Source of the DNA: Pelomonas asaccharophilus_A
GTDB taxonomy: Bacteria; Pseudomonadota; Gammaproteobacteria; Burkholderiales; Burkholderiaceae_C
Assembly (NCBI RefSeq): GCF_031458115.1
Contig: NZ_JAVDXV010000004.1
Location: forward strand, 310,001 to 374,000
Reading direction: 5' to 3'
Length of the DNA: 64,000 nucleotides
This document shows positions 44,556 through 52,321 of the stretch, in pieces. Position numbers and translations under genes: made by a program. The notes beneath the pieces were generated by a model that saw only the letters and a program-made list of their open reading frames with translations, was not told where the DNA came from and searched no databases. How positions within the stretch are numbered: position 1 is the stretch's first letter; each line of letters opens with the position of its first letter.

Positions 44556-46244
44556 TCACGGCGCGCGGCGCACGCCGATCGCACTGGCGAGAGATCGCAC
44601 CGATTCCGTCACACCATCCGGCTGCCCTTCGCCATTGGACTGGTTGCCGCCCACCACGCGCACGCGACCGTTGGCCAGCACCTCGTCGACGATGGCCACA
44701 TGGCCTTGCGCCGGGTTGTTGCCGCGCGGGAACACGATGACGTCACCGGGCCGCACGCTCGCCGCATCGATGGGCACCGCCCGGCCCCAGTTCAGCCAGC
44801 TGCGCGCGGCGGCGCTGTCGGTGCCACGCACGCCGGCCTGTTCCATCGTCCAGTTGACGAAGGAAGAGCACCAGGAGGTCTCGTCATCGTTGGCGCGCAG
44901 CGTCGTGGTCTGGTGGTACTCGACGACACGGGCGTTGTCGCGCGCACCGCGGACCTCGTTCGTGCCCAGTTCACCACGCGCGATCTGCAGCCAGCGCGGC
45001 GCGCCGCCGGCCGCCGGCGCCGCTGCAGCGGGAGCGGCAGCCAGCAGGCCTTGCGCGTTCAACGCCGATTCGACCGCCGTCGTGCGGCGCTGCTGGTCGG
45101 CCCGGATGACGGCTTGAACCTGCGCCTCGGTGGGCTCCCGGCCCAGCTGGTTGCGCGCGATGTTGACGAAGCCGCTGCCGGCCTGGCCGCCATTGGCGAG
45201 GCGGAAGCGCTCGCCCGTGCTGGCGTCGACGAAGCTGTTCACGCGCAGGTCGGTGATGCTGCCGGCCGTGATGGGCTGGCCGGCCAAGGTGCCCATCTGG
45301 TTCAGGAAGCGCGCCGCGGCGGTGGGCGACTGGTTGTAGAGGTCCAGGTAGGCCGACGCCAGGCGCGGATCATTGGCGTTGAGCCCGGCCGCGCGCGCGG
45401 CCGCCTCATAGGCGGGCAGGCGCCCCTGCAGCGTCTGCAGCTGGCGGCGGTCGGCATCGGCGGGGCTGCTCGCGGCATGCTGGTAGGAGAACGAGCCCCG
45501 GTTGTGCACCGCGTTGCCGGGGTCGGTGTGGCCGCCAAAGGCGCGCGTGAAGCCGCCGTCCGGGCGGCGCGTGCCCTCGGCGCTGCCGATGACGATGGCG
45601 GCCAGCGCGTCGGAGCCCAGCGCTGGGTCGGTGAAGCGGCGAAGATCCAGCGGCGCGCCACGCTGCTGGTCTGCCAGCAGCTCGCTGGCGGTGCCGCGCA
45701 GCAGGTGGCCGTCGGGCACGGCCACGTCGTGGGTGTGCGTGCGCGAGGTCATGACGATGTTGCCGATGGCCACCGCCGTGTTGTAGGTGGCCTTCTGGTA
45801 GGCGGGGTTCATCACGTACAGCGGCAGCAGCGTGTCCACCAGCGCCTTCAGCGCCTGGCCGGTGCTGCGCACTTCGTCCGCCTGCCGCGGCGGCAGGCGC
45901 AGGGTGTCGCCCGGGTGGATGCGGTCCGGGTCACGCAGTTGCGGGTTGGCGGCGATCAGCGCCTGCAGGCCCACGCCGTGCTGCTGCGCGATCGCGTGCA
46001 GCGTGTCGCCCGGCTTCACCGTGTGGCGGCCCGCCTCGGGCAGCGCCAGCCGCGTGCCGGGGTAGATCACATCGGGGTTGCGCAGCTGCGGGTTGGCGGC
46101 GATCAGGGCTTGCAGCGGCACGCCTTGCTCGGCGGCAATGCGCTGCAGCGTGTCGCCCGGCTGTACGACGACGCCGGGGCCGTCGCCCGGTGGTGCATCG
46201 TGCGTGGTGCTGCGGGCCGTGTCGGCGCGGTTCAACGAGATCAT
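44556..46244 (-). CDS. LysM peptidoglycan hydrolase with TIGR02594/CHAP-like peptidase domain
   Basis: A 562-residue three-part protein. Two LysM modules (about 26-69 and 74-118, each with PGDTL and LIAANPQLRNPD-type cores) bind glycan chains. A middle region (about 125-400) holds IGSAEGTRRPDGGFTRAFGG and HNRGSFSYQHAASS, with Glu223 as a possible catalytic acid of a lysozyme-like domain. The C-terminal domain (417-550) is a papain-like amidase/endopeptidase: Cys459 in SWCSSFVNW, His515 in GHVAIVDEV, Asn534 in VVGGNQSN. There is no signal peptide or membrane helix, so it is cytoplasmic or exported by another route. It follows sctT by 143 bp on the same strand. It could be a T3SS-linked or phage-type cell-wall enzyme. 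Confidence 0.78.
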   Translation of the reverse strand: MISLNRADTARSTTHDAPPGDGPGVVVQPGDTLQRIAAEQGVPLQALIAANPQLRNPDVIYPGTRLALPEAGRHTVKPGDTLHAIAQQHGVGLQALIAANPQLRDPDRIHPGDTLRLPPRQADEVRSTGQALKALVDTLLPLYVMNPAYQKATYNTAVAIGNIVMTSRTHTHDVAVPDGHLLRGTASELLADQQRGAPLDLRRFTDPALGSDALAAIVIGSAEGTRRPDGGFTRAFGGHTDPGNAVHNRGSFSYQHAASSPADADRRQLQTLQGRLPAYEAAARAAGLNANDPRLASAYLDLYNQSPTAAARFLNQMGTLAGQPITAGSITDLRVNSFVDASTGERFRLANGGQAGSGFVNIARNQLGREPTEAQVQAVIRADQQRRTTAVESALNAQGLLAAAPAAAAPAAGGAPRWLQIARGELGTNEVRGARDNARVVEYHQTTTLRANDDETSWCSSFVNWTMEQAGVRGTDSAAARSWLNWGRAVPIDAASVRPGDVIVFPRGNNPAQGHVAIVDEVLANGRVRVVGGNQSNGEGQPDGVTESVRSLASAIGVRRAP

Positions 46245-46387
46245 GGCAACCCCTGTGCGGTAGTGGCCTCCATTTCAGGCCAGCCGCGCCGGCGCGGCAA
46301 TTGCGGGTGCCGCTGTTTCAGAACGTGTCGCCGCTAGGGTCGGCCGCAAGGGTCAGTGAACGGCACGCACCGTGGCGTTCGCAGACC

Positions 46388-47173
46388 CTAACCAAACAGA
46401 TGCCGCAACGCATCGCGCACGATGCCCGGCCGCGCCAGCAGCTCGTCGTTCATCAGCGTGACGAGGCTGCCCAGCTGCAGCAGCAGCACCAGATGCCCCA
46501 CGACGGCCTTCAGCGACATGGACAGGCTGAACACGTTGAGCTGCTGCGCATAGCGGTTGATCAGGCCCAGCACGCCGTCCACGAGGTACAGCAGCACCAG
46601 CGACGGCGCCGCCACCATCAGCGCCAGCCGCAGCATGCGGCCGAACTCCGCCTCGAATGCGAGCATGCCGCGCGGCAGCAATTGCCAATCACCGTGCAGC
46701 GGCCACAGCGCGTAGCTGTCCAGCAGCAGTGCCGCGAACAGCATGAAGCCGCCGGAGGCCATGAACACCCAGCTCGCCAGCCGCGCGAGGAAGGCGCCGG
46801 TCAGCGAGGTCTGGTGGCCGGACAGCGGGTCCAGCACCTGGGCCTGCGACGACCCCACCTTGGTGTCGATGAGCTGGCCCGCCATCTCGAACGACCACAT
46901 CAGCCCCGCGTACAGGAAGCCGAGCGCCGCGCCCAGCATGGCCTCGCGACCGAACAGCTGTGCCCATTGCAACGCGCTCAGCTGCATGGGCTTGATGTCC
47001 TGCACCAGCAGGCCCAGCAGCGCCAGCGCGATGAACAGCGCGTTGCGTATCAGCGCCGGGATCAGGTCCTGCGTGAACAGCGGGATCAGCAGGAAGGCCA
47101 CCGCCACGCGCATCGTGGACAGGCCCAGCAGCAGCGCCGCATCTGCGGGCGAGCTGACCCAGATCTCGTACAT
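46388..47173 (-). CDS. sctT: T3SS export apparatus protein SctT
   Basis: A polytopic export-gate protein (YscT/HrcT/FliR family) of 261 residues. It has LGLSTMRVAVAFLLIPLFTQ, GFLYAGLMWSFEMAGQLIDT with the conserved Gly-Gln-x-Asp near helix 4, LARLASWVFMASGGFMLFAA and LVLLYLVDGVLGLINRYAQQ. With SctR and SctS it forms the helical pore entry. The ATG at 47173 overlaps the last base of the sctS stop. It is the last structural gene of the long operon. Confidence 0.95.
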   Translation of the reverse strand: MYEIWVSSPADAALLLGLSTMRVAVAFLLIPLFTQDLIPALIRNALFIALALLGLLVQDIKPMQLSALQWAQLFGREAMLGAALGFLYAGLMWSFEMAGQLIDTKVGSSQAQVLDPLSGHQTSLTGAFLARLASWVFMASGGFMLFAALLLDSYALWPLHGDWQLLPRGMLAFEAEFGRMLRLALMVAAPSLVLLYLVDGVLGLINRYAQQLNVFSLSMSLKAVVGHLVLLLQLGSLVTLMNDELLARPGIVRDALRHLFG

Positions 47174-47448
47174 CAATGCTTGATCTTGACCAGGCCGGGG
47201 AACTCGCTGAACACCTTGTCCCCCAGCCGGTACAGGCTGCCGCCCAGAAGCGAGGCCGTGATGAAGATGGTGATGACGATGGCGAAGAACTTGGCCACGT
47301 ACTGCACCGTCTGCTCCTGCAGCTGCGTGGCCGCCTGCACGAAGGCGATCAGCAGCCCCACGACGGCCGCCACGATGATGGGCGGCGCGGACAGCAACAG
47401 CACCAGCCACAGGGCCTGCTGCGTGAGTTGGATGACTTCGCTGTTCAT
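47173..47448 (-). CDS. sctS: T3SS export apparatus protein SctS
   Basis: A 91-residue two-helix membrane protein of the YscS/HrcS/FliQ family, four copies of which sit in the export gate. It has LTQQALWLVLLLSAPPIIVA, AFVQAATQLQEQTVQYVAKF and the FFAIVITIFITASLLGG second helix. It begins one base after the sctR stop (TGA-C-ATG) and ends overlapping sctT. Confidence 0.96.
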   Translation of the reverse strand: MNSEVIQLTQQALWLVLLLSAPPIIVAAVVGLLIAFVQAATQLQEQTVQYVAKFFAIVITIFITASLLGGSLYRLGDKVFSEFPGLVKIKH

Positions 47449-47449
47449 G

Positions 47450-48112
47450 TCAGGTCTGGTAGGTGAGCACGAGGCCGTGGGTCAGCTTCACCCAACCGTC
47501 GATCAGCACGAACAGCAGCAGCTTGAACGGCAGCGACACGGTGGTGGGCGACAGCATCTGCATGCCCATGGCCATCAGGATGTTGGAGATGACCAGGTCG
47601 ATGACGAGGAAGGGCAGGAAGATCAGGAAGCCGATCTCGAACGCCACCGTCAGTTCACTCACCGTGAACGCCGGCACGATGACGAGGAAGTCGCGCTCGG
47701 TGAGCGCCTTGGCCTGTTCCTCGGACAAGCTGCGCTGCGCGGTCTTCAGGAAGAAGGCGCGCTCCAGGGGGCGGCTGTGCTTGATGAGGAACTCGCGCAG
47801 CGGTTCCTTGGCCAGGTCCGCCGCGGCCAGCAGGTCGCTGGTGGACGACTTGGCCGCGACCGTGGGCATGGCGGTCAACCGCTCCTGCATCTGCACGCCC
47901 ACCGGGTACATCACATAGATGCTGAGGATGAGCGCGAGGCCGTTCATGACCACGTTGGGCGGCACCTGCTGCAGGCCCATCGCGTTGCGCAGCAGGCTGA
48001 GCACGACCACCAGCTTGGTGAAGGACGTGACCATGACCGCCACAAACGGCGCCAGCGCGAGCAGGACGACGGTGATGAGGGCCGAGGCCGGCGTGAAGCT
48101 GCTGAGGTCCAT
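47450..48112 (-). CDS. sctR: T3SS export apparatus protein SctR
   Basis: A 220-residue core export-gate protein (YscR/HrcR/FliP family). Characteristic parts are MVTSFTKLVVVLSLLRNAMG, QQVPPNVVMNGLALILSIYV, VIVPAFTVSELTVAFEIGFL and FLPFLVIDLVISNILMAMGM, then QMLSPTTVSLPFKLLLFVLI. Five SctR subunits make the pore with SctS and SctT. It has no evident ribosome-binding site of its own, and the repeat-bounded element at 48113-48356 now separates it from sctQ. Confidence 0.97.
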   Translation of the reverse strand: MDLSSFTPASALITVVLLALAPFVAVMVTSFTKLVVVLSLLRNAMGLQQVPPNVVMNGLALILSIYVMYPVGVQMQERLTAMPTVAAKSSTSDLLAAADLAKEPLREFLIKHSRPLERAFFLKTAQRSLSEEQAKALTERDFLVIVPAFTVSELTVAFEIGFLIFLPFLVIDLVISNILMAMGMQMLSPTTVSLPFKLLLFVLIDGWVKLTHGLVLTYQT

Positions 48113-48356
48113 GGCCTAGATCCGGCAGTTGGGCGCGCCCGAGGGACTGGCGAGGCGGCCTGCGGGCAAGGCGCGACGACGAAGCGGGCTGGTGCCCGCG
48201 AGGAGGAGCAACGCTGCCGGCGGGCCGAAGCGCCAGGCCAGCGGGCAGGCAGCGGTATTCACCGGCGCGCCGAACATTGCAAAACGACCAAGGGAATCAG
48301 GCATCGAGACTTTGGAGAAGTAGCGAGCGGTCAACTGCCGGATCTGGGCCTAGATC
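48113..48356. mobile_element. MITE-like insertion between sctQ and sctR
   Basis: A 10-bp direct repeat GGCCTAGATC (48113-48122 and 48347-48356) flanks a stretch of about 224 bp. A perfect 14-bp inverted repeat, AGATCCGGCAGTTG at 48118-48131 and CAACTGCCGGATCT at 48332-48345, marks its ends. No transposase or credible gene is inside. Removing the stretch plus one direct repeat leaves sctQ stop TAG, GCC, ATG of sctR, a 3-bp gap like the other junctions. This suggests a small non-autonomous transposable element rather than ordinary spacer. The exact ends are uncertain because the repeats overlap. Confidence 0.6.
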
Positions 48357-49027
48357 GTGTCGATACGAAAGGCATGACCACTGCCCCAGGGCAGCAGCCG
48401 GCCACGGGCGCGCACGGCATCGGGCCGCGCCGCCTCGATGAGCTGGCAGGGCGCGGGCGGCAACGGAGCCGGCCCTTGCCAGCCCATGACGAGGGCGGCC
48501 GGCAGTGGCTGCTCCCAGCGCGACACCAGTTGCCAGGTCAAGCCCTCGGGTGCCTCGCCACGCGCGCGCATCCGGCCGCACACCGGCGCCTCCAGCAGCA
48601 GCAGGCCGCCGGACTCCAGCGCGGCGACCTCGTCGTCGTCCAGCTGCCACTGCGCCAGCAGATGCTCGGCGGGCGTGGCCTGCCACAGCAGGCCCGGCAC
48701 GTCGGGCGCCTCCGCCAGCGCACGCAGCGCCGCCCACGGCAGCGTCAGCCGCGCCTGCGCCTCGGTGCCGCGCCACAGGGCCTGAGCCTGCGCCCCAGAC
48801 AACCCACCGCCCTGCGCCACCCACTGCCAGCGCGCATCGGGCGCCAGGCCGGCGGCCGCCAGCCCGTCCAGCAGCTCGCCGGCCAGGTCCAGCACCACGG
48901 CCGCCTCGGCCGCGCAGGGCGGCAGCTCACGCGGCGCAAAGTCGTCGGCACTGATGCTCAAGGACGCCGCCCCCGACAGGAAATGCCAGCCCAGCGCCTG
49001 GCTGGCGGCTTGCGGCAGCGAACTCAT
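48350..49027 (-). CDS. sctQ: T3SS C-ring protein SctQ, short form
   Basis: The position between sctP-side genes and sctR, and a SpoA-like segment (QWQLDDDEVAALESGGLLLL with the closing RGRLLPWGSGHAFRID), mark it as the cytoplasmic sorting-platform protein. At 225 residues it is shorter than YscQ-type proteins (about 300 or more). By eye only one SpoA-like region is visible, and the conserved second C-terminal SpoA domain is not. The stop TAG lies inside the direct repeat flanking the insertion at 48113-48356. It starts ATGA-overlapped with the regulator gene. It could resemble the HrcQA half of a split SctQ; no HrcQB-like gene is in the window. Confidence 0.75.
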   Translation of the reverse strand: MSSLPQAASQALGWHFLSGAASLSISADDFAPRELPPCAAEAAVVLDLAGELLDGLAAAGLAPDARWQWVAQGGGLSGAQAQALWRGTEAQARLTLPWAALRALAEAPDVPGLLWQATPAEHLLAQWQLDDDEVAALESGGLLLLEAPVCGRMRARGEAPEGLTWQLVSRWEQPLPAALVMGWQGPAPLPPAPCQLIEAARPDAVRARGRLLPWGSGHAFRIDTI

Positions 49028-49665
49028 GCGCGACGGCTGACCATCATGCGGGTCAGCTCCGTGATCGAACGGCACTTCATCTTGCGCATGCCGCGCGAGC
49101 GGTACAGCTCGACGCTCTTCAGCGACAGCTTGATCTCGTCCGCGATGTTCTTGTTCATCATGCCCTTGACCACCAGCGCCAGCACCTGGCGCTCGCGCGG
49201 CGACAGCGTCTGAGCGCGGCGCTCGAACTCCTCGCGCGAGCCTTCCACGTCGGTGTCGATGGCGGTGTCCACATCGGCCGGCGCGAACGCGCGATCCAGC
49301 GCGGCCGACAGCGCCGTGTCGTCCAGCGGCTTCTCCAGCAGCGACACGGCACCGCGCTTTTGCATCGCGGCGACGGCCAGCGGCACGTCGGCGTGGCCGC
49401 TCATGTAGATGACGGGCAGGTGGATGCCGCGCTCGCGCAGCGCGTCGTGCAGGTCCAGCCCCGACAGCTCGGGCATGCGCACGTCCAGCATCAGGCAGGT
49501 GGACTCGGGCCAGGTCGTGCCCACAGCCACGCGGGCCAGCGACTGCAGCGCATCGCGCGGGTCGCCCCAGTCGCGCACCTGGCAGCCGAAGCCTTCCAGC
49601 CAGAAGCGCAGCGAGTCGCGGAACTCGTTGTTGTCGTCCACCACGTAGATCTGTCGGGGTGTCAT
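49024..49665 (-). CDS. FixJ/NarL-type response regulator inside the T3SS operon
   Basis: A 213-residue two-component regulator. The receiver has DDN at 10-12, Asp61 in LMLDVRMP and Lys in SLLEKPLDD. The LuxR/FixJ-type helix-turn-helix has LSPRERQVLALVVKGMMNKN and IADEIKLSLKSVELYRSRGM. It overlaps the kinase gene before it and sctQ after it by 4 bp each, so it is made with the structural proteins. It probably controls T3SS genes in a feedback loop; candidate sites are the CCTA-N4-TAGG dyads near sctU (inference). Confidence 0.92.
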   Translation of the reverse strand: MTPRQIYVVDDNNEFRDSLRFWLEGFGCQVRDWGDPRDALQSLARVAVGTTWPESTCLMLDVRMPELSGLDLHDALRERGIHLPVIYMSGHADVPLAVAAMQKRGAVSLLEKPLDDTALSAALDRAFAPADVDTAIDTDVEGSREEFERRAQTLSPRERQVLALVVKGMMNKNIADEIKLSLKSVELYRSRGMRKMKCRSITELTRMMVSRRA

Positions 49666-50726
49666 GCGGTGTTCTCCAGAACAGGTTGATTCGTCGCGGC
49701 CGCCAGCACGGGCAGCGCGAAGTGGAAGCAGCAGCCGCCGGCCTCACGCCGCGTGAACCAGAGGCGGCCCTGGTGCATCTCCATCAGCGAGCGGCAGATC
49801 GACAGCCCCAGTCCCATGCCGTTGGGCTTGGTGGAGCTGAAGGGCAGGAACAGGCGGGCCTCGGTCTGCGGCGTGATGCCGGGTCCGTTGTCGCCCACGC
49901 GCAGCTCGGCGCGGCCGCCGGCCACCTGCAGCGAGATATCGATCAGCGGGTCGTCCGGCCGGTCCAGCCGCAACGCATCCAGCGCGTTGCGCAGCAGGTT
50001 GATCAGCACCTGCTGCAGCATCACCGCGTCGCCCTGCACCGGCACGCCGTCACGCGGCAGGTCCAGCTCCAGCCTCACGGCCTCGCGCTGCAGATCCCAG
50101 TCCAGCAGCGCCAGGCTCTGGTGCACCAGCGCCACCAGGTCCAGCGATTCGACCTTGGGCTGGCGCGACTGCGTGTACTCACGCACCCGGCCAATGATCT
50201 GGCTCGCATAGCTGACCTGCGCCACGGCCTTGTCCAGCGCGGCCAGTTCGTCGACGTCGTCGGGATGGCGGCGCGCCAGCCGCAGCTTCAGGCCGCGCAG
50301 CAGGTTGGCCGTCGCGCCTATGGGCTGGTTCAGCTCGTGCGCCAGCACGCTGCCCATCTCGCTGACGGTCAACGAGCGCGACGTGAACAGCAAGCCCTCG
50401 CGATCATCCAGCTGGCGCTGCAGGTGGTGCAGCCGCGCGCGCTCATCCTGCAGGCGCAGCAGCACATGGCGCGCATCCAGCGCGACACGCTGCGCCACGT
50501 ACTCGCCGCTGACGCCGCAGCGGCAGCGCTGGCCCAGCGGCGCGGCCAGCGCGCTGGCGAGGCCATGCAAGGGCTCGGCCCAGTCCGCCGCCAGGCCGCC
50601 AGGCTCGCCCGGCAGCAGCGCTTCCATCGGCGCGTTGAGCGCAACAAGGAAGTCGCCATCCAGGATGGCCAGCGCCTCGTCCAGGTCACCCAGCGCATGC
50701 AGCAGGTCGGCATCCATGCGGTTCAT
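49662..50726 (-). CDS. Cytoplasmic sensor histidine kinase inside the T3SS operon
   Basis: A 354-residue kinase without membrane helices. The N-terminal 110 residues look like a degenerate PAS-type sensor (LDEALAILDGDFLVALNAPM, with a CRCGVSGEYV cysteine pair near 68-71). Then come a coiled region, HisKA with His130 in LAHELNQPIGATANLL, and a HATPase domain with INLLRNALDAL, GDNGPGI, FLPFSSTKPNGMGLGLSI. The HELNQP class resembles FixL/TodS-like kinases paired with FixJ-type regulators, and its regulator is the next gene. The Cys-X-Cys could be a redox or metal sensor, which is speculative. Confidence 0.9.
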   Translation of the reverse strand: MNRMDADLLHALGDLDEALAILDGDFLVALNAPMEALLPGEPGGLAADWAEPLHGLASALAAPLGQRCRCGVSGEYVAQRVALDARHVLLRLQDERARLHHLQRQLDDREGLLFTSRSLTVSEMGSVLAHELNQPIGATANLLRGLKLRLARRHPDDVDELAALDKAVAQVSYASQIIGRVREYTQSRQPKVESLDLVALVHQSLALLDWDLQREAVRLELDLPRDGVPVQGDAVMLQQVLINLLRNALDALRLDRPDDPLIDISLQVAGGRAELRVGDNGPGITPQTEARLFLPFSSTKPNGMGLGLSICRSLMEMHQGRLWFTRREAGGCCFHFALPVLAAATNQPVLENTA

Positions 50727-51601
50727 GCAACGTCCTCCTTCGGCCACAGCGGCTGGCTGCACAACAGCCAGGTCAGCGACGGCCGCGCCCCCAGCAGCGT
50801 GCGCAGCGCCGGGCTGGCCGGGGCCTGCACCAGCACCTCGGCCCATTGCGCAATGCCGGGTGCGATGCCATCCAACCGCAGCTCGCAACTGACCTGGCCG
50901 GGTGCCAGGCGCAAGCCGGCATCCAACTCACGCAGCGTGCGCGGCCGCCCTTGCGCCGCCAGGCCCACGCGAACGGCCCACCAGCGCTCGCCGGTGACAG
51001 GCCGTGCCGTGCGCCAGCGCGCGGGCCAGCGGCGCCAGCACCAGCTGGCCGCATCGCGGCCCGGCTGCAGGCTGGCCAGGCCGGCCGGGCTGGCCAGCAG
51101 CACCGGCAGGCCCACGCGCCAGGACTGCAGCGCGGCGCGCATGCGCAAGGCTGAATCCGGCGCCACGGCGGCTTCGCGCAGTCGGTCCATCAGCGCCACG
51201 GCCCAGGCCGGCATGGCGTCAGCGGCCGGCTCGGGCACCTCGTCCGGAAGCTCGGAGTCGGTGGCGACCTCGTCATCGTCACCGGCCATGTCGAACAGGT
51301 GGCGCCAGGCCGAACCGTCCTGCACGCGCCAGCGCAACTCGGGCCCTTGCTGCAGGCTCAGCGGCGTCAGCAGCACCGGGGCCATCGGTAGCACTGCAGC
51401 ATGGGCTTCGGCTGGCGCGGCCAGCGGTCCCAGGGCCTGGGGTGCGACGGCAGCGGCCGGCGCCGGTGCGGCCGCTGCGGGCTGCTCCGGCGCATGCGCT
51501 TCGCCGGCGGGCGCAGCTTCGGTCTCGTTGGCGGCCTGCTGCAGCCAGGCCTGCCAGGTCTCGGCCGGGTTCAGCGCCTGGATGGATGTGATGCTGGTCA
51601 T
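50723..51601 (-). CDS. Uncharacterised T3SS-locus protein between sctP and the kinase
   Basis: I do not recognise this 292-residue product. The first 100 residues are Ala/Pro-rich and probably disordered (APEQPAAAAPAPAAAVAPQA). The rest is folded, with many Trp/Arg residues: GSAWRHLFDM, WAVALMDRLREA, ASWCWRRWPARWRTARP, LRLAPGQVSCELRLDGIAPG and SLTWLLCSQPLWPKED. The layout, with a disordered head and a compact tail after sctP, could fit a second T3S4/FliK-like protein, an HpaP-type protein or the missing half of SctQ. It overlaps sctP and the kinase gene by 4 bp each, so it is certainly a gene of this operon. Confidence 0.6.
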   Translation of the reverse strand: MTSITSIQALNPAETWQAWLQQAANETEAAPAGEAHAPEQPAAAAPAPAAAVAPQALGPLAAPAEAHAAVLPMAPVLLTPLSLQQGPELRWRVQDGSAWRHLFDMAGDDDEVATDSELPDEVPEPAADAMPAWAVALMDRLREAAVAPDSALRMRAALQSWRVGLPVLLASPAGLASLQPGRDAASWCWRRWPARWRTARPVTGERWWAVRVGLAAQGRPRTLRELDAGLRLAPGQVSCELRLDGIAPGIAQWAEVLVQAPASPALRTLLGARPSLTWLLCSQPLWPKEDVA

Positions 51602-52314
51602 GAGGGCACCTCATCCACACGCTGGCGTCGCACACGCGGGCTGTCGTGCAGGCGGACGCCGAGCACATCGTGGCCGGCCTCGCGCAATCGCTTGTCCAGC
51701 TCGGCCAGCTGGCGGCGCGCCTGCGGCTGCAGCGCGGCCGGCACGCTGAGGTCCAGCCGCAACGGCGCCTGGGGTTGCAGCTGCTCCACGCGTAGCTGCC
51801 AGCCGGGCTGAGCCGCCGACAGCTCGACCTGCCAGACGCGCGACGGCGGCAGCGGTTGCTGCGACAGCAGCGCCTCGATGCGCTGCACCGTGACCGTGGG
51901 CCCCTGCGGCGTCGGCGCGAGTGACGGCTCGGGCGGCAGTTGAGGAACCCGGGGCAGCAGTGATGGCTGCGGCACGGCCGGCGACTGGGGCTCCGGGGCC
52001 TCCGCGCGCGACACCGCCGACACTGCAGGCCGCGCGTCGGGCTGCGATGGCCTGGCTTGCACGAACTGCGGCAGAACGGGCCAGGGGCTCTGCTGCAGCT
52101 CGGGCTGCAACATCACTTCCGAGGTGTCCGGCCACTGGCGCGGTTGCGGGGCTTGGTCTGGCACACGTGCATCGCACGACACCGCAGCCAGCGGCGCCGG
52201 CTCCTGTGCCTGCACACGCAGATAGGCGCCACGCCAGTCCAGCTCCCCGGACTCGAGCGGCGCGACGTCGGTCCCTGCGCTGGCCTGTGATGAGAAGAGA
52301 TTCAGTGCGATCAC
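51598..52314 (-). CDS. sctP: T3SS needle-length control protein SctP
   Basis: A 238-residue Pro/Gln-rich protein of YscP/FliK type. The first 130 residues are low-complexity (for example PQPRQWPDTSEV, AEAPEPQSPAVPQPSLLPRV). A compact C-terminal substrate-switch domain has WQVELSAAQPGWQLRVEQLQ, PLRLDLSVPAALQPQARRQL and EAGHDVLGVRLHDSPRVRRQ, the usual amphipathic T3S4 pattern. It is start-coded by GTG at 52314. It follows sctO by 7 bp, as in Ysc loci. The ruler is shorter than in Yersinia, suggesting a short needle. Confidence 0.7.
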   Translation of the reverse strand: MIALNLFSSQASAGTDVAPLESGELDWRGAYLRVQAQEPAPLAAVSCDARVPDQAPQPRQWPDTSEVMLQPELQQSPWPVLPQFVQARPSQPDARPAVSAVSRAEAPEPQSPAVPQPSLLPRVPQLPPEPSLAPTPQGPTVTVQRIEALLSQQPLPPSRVWQVELSAAQPGWQLRVEQLQPQAPLRLDLSVPAALQPQARRQLAELDKRLREAGHDVLGVRLHDSPRVRRQRVDEVPS

Positions 52315-52321
52315 GATGTCG

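Noticed and set aside
48116..48334. 72-codon frame inside the sctQ-sctR element
   Set aside because: No ribosome-binding site, no recognisable domain, and the frame lies within the inverted-repeat-bounded element. I treat it as non-coding.
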